From assembly GCA_030589715.1 (NCBI GenBank), contig JAUUVE010000068.1, positions 1 to 8,597 of the forward strand: DNA of 8,597 nt, written 5' to 3'. Source of the stretch: Desulfobacteraceae bacterium (lineage in GTDB: Bacteria > Desulfobacterota > DSM-4660 > Desulfatiglandales > Desulfatiglandaceae). Position 1 is the first letter of the stretch. Each line of letters opens with the position of its first letter. This document shows positions 6,127-8,597 of the stretch, in pieces. The notes beneath the pieces are model-generated. The model saw only the letters and a list, made by a program, of their open reading frames with translations, did no database searches and was not told the DNA's origin. The translations under genes were made by a program, and so were the position numbers.

Positions 6127-7208
6127 AGTCCCATCCCCCCTCCCCGTCGTTTTAGGAGAAAGCAGAAAAAAGGACCGCCCATGAGGGCCGTGACAACGCC
6201 CACAGGTAGTTCTTCGCCGCCAGGAAGCAGGATTCTGGCCAGGACATCCGACCAGAGGAGGGCGATTCCGCCCAGGAGTCCTGATAGCACCAGGAGTCTC
6301 CTGTGTTCTGCTCCCACGGTCATTCGTATGAGGTGGGGCATCACGAGACCTATAAAGCCAATCACGCCTGATACAGAGACCGCACCAGCTGTCAGGAGAC
6401 TGGCCCCGATCATAAGGCGCAGGCGCACTCTTTCCGTATGGACTCCCATCTGCTTGGCCTGGGTGTCACCCATGGAAAGCATGTCTAATTCCCGGGAATA
6501 GACCCAGATCGTGAACAATCCCGCTGCCATGTAAGGAAGTGCAAAGGCAAAGTGATTCCAGCCTCTCCCCTGAAAGCTGCCCATGACCCAGAAGACAATA
6601 CTGGCAACCGACTCTTCGTCCAGTGACTTGATGAGAGAGATCAGGGCCGAAAGGAAGGTCGCCACCACGATCCCTGCCAGGATCATGGTTGCGCGCCTGA
6701 GCTGTCCGTTTATGCGGCCTAAGGATATGACCGCAAAGAGAGCTGCCATGGCTCCCCCTAAGGAGGCAAGAGGAATAAAGCCAAAGCCGAAGAACTCCCT
6801 TGAGCCAAGGCCGAAAAAGAGGGCAAGGGATGCGCCAAAGGCAGCGCCCGTTGAAACCCCGATGGTAAACGGATCGGCTAATGGGTTCCTCAAGATACCC
6901 TGGAATACCGTTCCGGCAACGGCCAGGGCCATGCCAACCAGCAGGGAGAGGCATATCCGGCTCAGGCGGATGTTGAAGACCACCACTTTCCAGGTGGGAT
7001 CAAGGTCGGGATCAGCCATTAATCCCAAGCCGGTAAGAATGGACTTTCCCACCCCCAGCGCAGGGATTTCCAGACGACCAAAGAGGCTGGCTGCCAAAAT
7101 GGACATAATCGATCCAAAGAGAAGAAGAGCCAGCAGATAACCGAATCTCCTGCTCGCTCGTGCCTCCAGCCGAGGGATCTCATCACGCGTATACTCGCCA
7201 GGACTCAT
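6123..7208 (-). CDS. FecCD/BtuC-family ABC transporter permease
   Basis: A 361-residue inner-membrane permease, probably working as a homodimer since only one permease gene is present. Family motifs are RLSR (81-84), GTVFQGILRNPLADPFTIG (99-117) with STGAAFGAS after it, the coupling region SGVIGFIGLVMPHLIRM (about 280-296) and ELPVGVVTALMGGPFF (333-348). Hydrophobic spans cover most of the chain, consistent with the ten-helix BtuC fold. It would transport the ligand delivered by the binding protein encoded at 4470-5450, powered by the ATPase at 5278-6126. The ATG at 7208 has only a poor AAGG close upstream. It starts 56 nt after the cbiK stop, and its stop overlaps the ATPase GTG. The motifs do not discriminate between cobalamin, ferric siderophore and haem transport. 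Confidence 0.95.
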   Translation of the reverse strand: MSPGEYTRDEIPRLEARASRRFGYLLALLLFGSIMSILAASLFGRLEIPALGVGKSILTGLGLMADPDLDPTWKVVVFNIRLSRICLSLLVGMALAVAGTVFQGILRNPLADPFTIGVSTGAAFGASLALFFGLGSREFFGFGFIPLASLGGAMAALFAVISLGRINGQLRRATMILAGIVVATFLSALISLIKSLDEESVASIVFWVMGSFQGRGWNHFAFALPYMAAGLFTIWVYSRELDMLSMGDTQAKQMGVHTERVRLRLMIGASLLTAGAVSVSGVIGFIGLVMPHLIRMTVGAEHRRLLVLSGLLGGIALLWSDVLARILLPGGEELPVGVVTALMGGPFFCFLLKRRGGGMGL

Positions 7209-7264
7209 GACCTTGGGATATTACTCCGATTTCCATCGAACAGGAAAGGGGCTCATGGTATCCA

Positions 7265-8257
7265 CTACTGAAGCTTTATCCCGTTGTCCCGGGCCACGTC
7301 CCTGATATGGTCTACGAAGATCCTTGCAAAGTTATCATTGGAGCCAAGACCTTTAAGGACCGGTATCACTTCAAACCCCTGTTCGGTCAAAATATTTTTC
7401 CACGAATCTTCGTCATCGCCGGCCATATCATTGGTGGCATGATCGCCGGCCACAATCATAAGAGGTTTTAACACAATTTTCCCGGGGTCAAAATGGGACA
7501 GATAACGGCAGACATCTTTGATCCCGGGAAATCCTTCCACGGCACCGATATAAGTCACCACATCCGGATAAAGGTTCCGCATCATTTTGGCGGTTTCCAT
7601 GTAAATACCGGTTGACCAGTACTCGTTTCCGTGACCCATATAGACCAGCATGGCCTTGTTTTTCTTAGCCATCTCAACGTCGGGGGCCAGAGTCTTAAGG
7701 GCCTTTTCCACGTCTTTATGGTAATCATATTTATCGCCGGGCATTCCCAAAGCGGGCCGTCCCATGACGATCTTTTCAAAGGGCATCCATTTTTCTTTTA
7801 TGGTTCTAATCGAGGCCATGGCATTTACATATGAGTTCAAATCATGTGCCTGCTCCATGAAGAAAATATGTGTTGGCTGGACAATGATGGTCTTATAACC
7901 GTCTTCCAATAGATCCCCAATGCTGGCGATAAAGTTCTTGACATAGAGGATCTCCTTGGGGATTCCTTTTCCCAGCCATTTTTTGGCTTCCGCCTGCCGT
8001 TTCTTCCATATGGAGCGGATGATATTTGAAGTGAACGTTATTTTTACCGGGATGCCGGGAAAGGCCTTTTTAACTTCCTGCTGGATATTAGTAATGGATT
8101 CTATGGCTGAGGGTACAGTGGTGCCGAAACTGGCAAGCACAATGGCCACCTTACCCTGGTTGTCACTGCCCTTACCATGCCCGACCGCCACCGTTACAGA
8201 GCAAAAAACGATAGTCAGAAAAAAGACAAGAAGGGAAATAAGTGTCTTTCTTTTCAT
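7265..8257 (-). CDS. cbiK: Sirohydrochlorin cobaltochelatase CbiK, exported (periplasmic) type
   Basis: A 330-residue class II chelatase that inserts Co2+ into sirohydrochlorin (or Fe2+ in vitro in relatives). The start MKRK followed by a hydrophobic core (about 6-24) is a Sec signal peptide. Cys19 sits in IVFC, a poor lipobox, so a soluble periplasmic protein is likelier than a lipoprotein. The mature body starts with VAIVLASFGTTVPSAIESI (about 37-55), the CbiK N-terminal strand. The predicted metal-binding triad is His209 (VYMGHGNEYW), Glu241 (AVEGFPG) and His273 (VAGDHATNDM). Its spacing is close to that of the Salmonella His145/His207 and Desulfovibrio CbiKP His154/Glu184/His216 sites. 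Start: AAGGAGGA 7 nt upstream. The gene heads the ABC-cbiL operon, the same order I recall for the periplasmic CbiK of Desulfovibrio vulgaris. No cytoplasmic chelatase gene is present in the window. Confidence 0.95.
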   Translation of the reverse strand: MKRKTLISLLVFFLTIVFCSVTVAVGHGKGSDNQGKVAIVLASFGTTVPSAIESITNIQQEVKKAFPGIPVKITFTSNIIRSIWKKRQAEAKKWLGKGIPKEILYVKNFIASIGDLLEDGYKTIIVQPTHIFFMEQAHDLNSYVNAMASIRTIKEKWMPFEKIVMGRPALGMPGDKYDYHKDVEKALKTLAPDVEMAKKNKAMLVYMGHGNEYWSTGIYMETAKMMRNLYPDVVTYIGAVEGFPGIKDVCRYLSHFDPGKIVLKPLMIVAGDHATNDMAGDDEDSWKNILTEQGFEVIPVLKGLGSNDNFARIFVDHIRDVARDNGIKLQ

Positions 8258-8264
8258 AAATAAA

Positions 8265-8272
8265 TCCTCCTT
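8265..8272 (-). promoter_or_regulatory. Strong ribosome binding site of cbiK
   Basis: AAGGAGGA lies 7 nt before the ATG at 8257, close to optimal. It marks the full-length start, including the signal peptide. Confidence 0.75.
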
Positions 8273-8295
8273 GTAATGGTGACTTAATGTAATTG

Positions 8296-8352
8296 TTTAA
8301 TTCAAAATAGAAATCCTGGCCCTGAGGACCAGGATTTCTATTTTGAATTAAA
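8296..8352 (-). terminator. Perfect 24-bp inverted repeat, probable (bidirectional) intrinsic terminator
   Basis: The arms 8296-8319 and 8329-8352 are perfectly complementary, with a 9-nt loop (8320-8328). The core CCTGG/CCAGG stem is flanked by an A-rich and a T-rich side, so that on the minus strand the GC stem is followed by ATTTCTATTTT. This fits an intrinsic terminator for the porin-like gene, and by symmetry for the other strand. The right arm also contains the last codons and stop of that gene (8338-8352). Only 38 nt separate the repeat from cbiK, so read-through from upstream would be limited, or a cbiK promoter must lie in or beside the repeat. No clear promoter and no cobalamin riboswitch are seen between the repeat and cbiK. 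Confidence 0.75.
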
Positions 8353-8597
8353 GCCTATGCCATACCGGCTTCGCGGAAACCTAAGGTCTTCCGTGTCATC
8401 AGAACCTGCATATTTCAGAACGATTTCCAGGTTTCTCCCCCAATCATAATTGTATCCGGCCTCAATATTCCAAACGCTGGGCCTGAGTCCCGAACCATTG
8501 ACGAACTCAGCGATCATAGAGACAATCTGCTTCATGCCCTTTGCCGTGAGCGACCACCAGGCATCCATTACGTCAAAATGGGACGATCCGGAAAAAA
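8338..8597 (-). CDS. Outer-membrane beta-barrel protein, C-terminal part, LbtU-like siderophore porin (cut by window edge, possibly truncated)
   Basis: The frame is open from the window edge to a TAG at 8338-8340, leaving about 86 codons. The 5' part is outside the window. The sequence alternates in the manner of beta strands: HFDVMDAWWSL, then SVWNIEAGYNYDW, NLEIVLKYAGSDDTED and FPRSRYGIGF. The pattern WNIEAGY...LEIVLKYAGSDD...SRYGIG resembles the late strands of LbtU-family porins, which take up siderophore-like ligands across the outer membrane. As I recall, that family normally continues with further strands after YGIG and ends in an aromatic residue. This protein ends NSK, with the last codons inside the 24-bp inverted repeat. 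A C-terminal truncation is therefore suspected. It is the upstream neighbour of cbiK and could supply cobalt or a tetrapyrrole to the periplasm. Confidence 0.7.
   Translation of the reverse strand, partial: FSGSSHFDVMDAWWSLTAKGMKQIVSMIAEFVNGSGLRPSVWNIEAGYNYDWGRNLEIVLKYAGSDDTEDLRFPRSRYGIGFNSK

Noticed and set aside
6583..7140. A 185-codon open frame on the plus strand.
   Set aside because: It is the antisense of the FecCD permease, is rich in Arg, Pro and Lys as expected of such shadows, and matches no family.
7240..7264. Possible terminator between cbiK and the permease gene.
   Set aside because: No stable stem with a T-tract is visible in the 56-nt gap; the genes look co-transcribed.

Overview
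The window is one minus-strand cluster for anaerobic (early-cobalt) cobalamin biosynthesis. In transcription order, from right to left, it holds: the 3' part of an outer-membrane porin-like gene, a signal-peptide-bearing cobaltochelatase (cbiK), a complete FecCD/BtuC-class ABC importer (permease, ATPase, binding protein), cbiL, a nucleoside-recognition/gate-type membrane protein, a decayed cbiP fragment, cbiA, cbiC and the start of cbiD. Moderate GC, the periplasmic-type CbiK and the order cbiK-ABC-cbiL point to a sulfate-reducer-like member of the Desulfobacterota. That assignment is inference from gene content, as no phylogenetic marker is present.

Layout. 8338-8597: tail of a beta-barrel gene, open through the window edge, whose stop codon lies inside a perfect 24-bp inverted repeat (8296-8352). 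7265-8257: exported CbiK. 6123-7208, 5278-6126 and 4470-5450: permease, ATPase and binding protein; the first two overlap by 4 nt, the last two by 173 nt. 3667-4383: cbiL, overlapping the gate-type membrane protein (2630-3670) by 4 nt. 2320-2581: remnant of cobyric acid synthase. 899-2302: cbiA. 200-871: cbiC. 1-156: N-terminus of cbiD, cut by the window edge. No intergenic stretch exceeds 100 nt, and no RNA gene, CRISPR array or insertion sequence was seen.

How the genes fit together. CbiK inserts cobalt into sirohydrochlorin, CbiL methylates C20 of the cobalt complex, CbiD methylates C1, CbiC moves the C11 methyl to C12, and CbiA amidates side chains a and c. The chelatase is predicted to be extracytoplasmic, while every later enzyme is cytoplasmic. 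Porin, periplasmic chelatase, importer and first cytoplasmic methyltransferase are encoded in the order a substrate would meet them moving inward. This suggests a module that captures cobalt or a cobalt-tetrapyrrole outside the inner membrane and feeds it to CbiL. The direction and identity of the transported molecule are not shown by the sequence.

Most unusual points: the cbiP remnant with diagnostic glutaminase-domain motifs, the palindrome that supplies the last codons of a porin that looks truncated, the 173-nt coding overlap inside the ABC operon, and the gate-type membrane protein embedded in the pathway.
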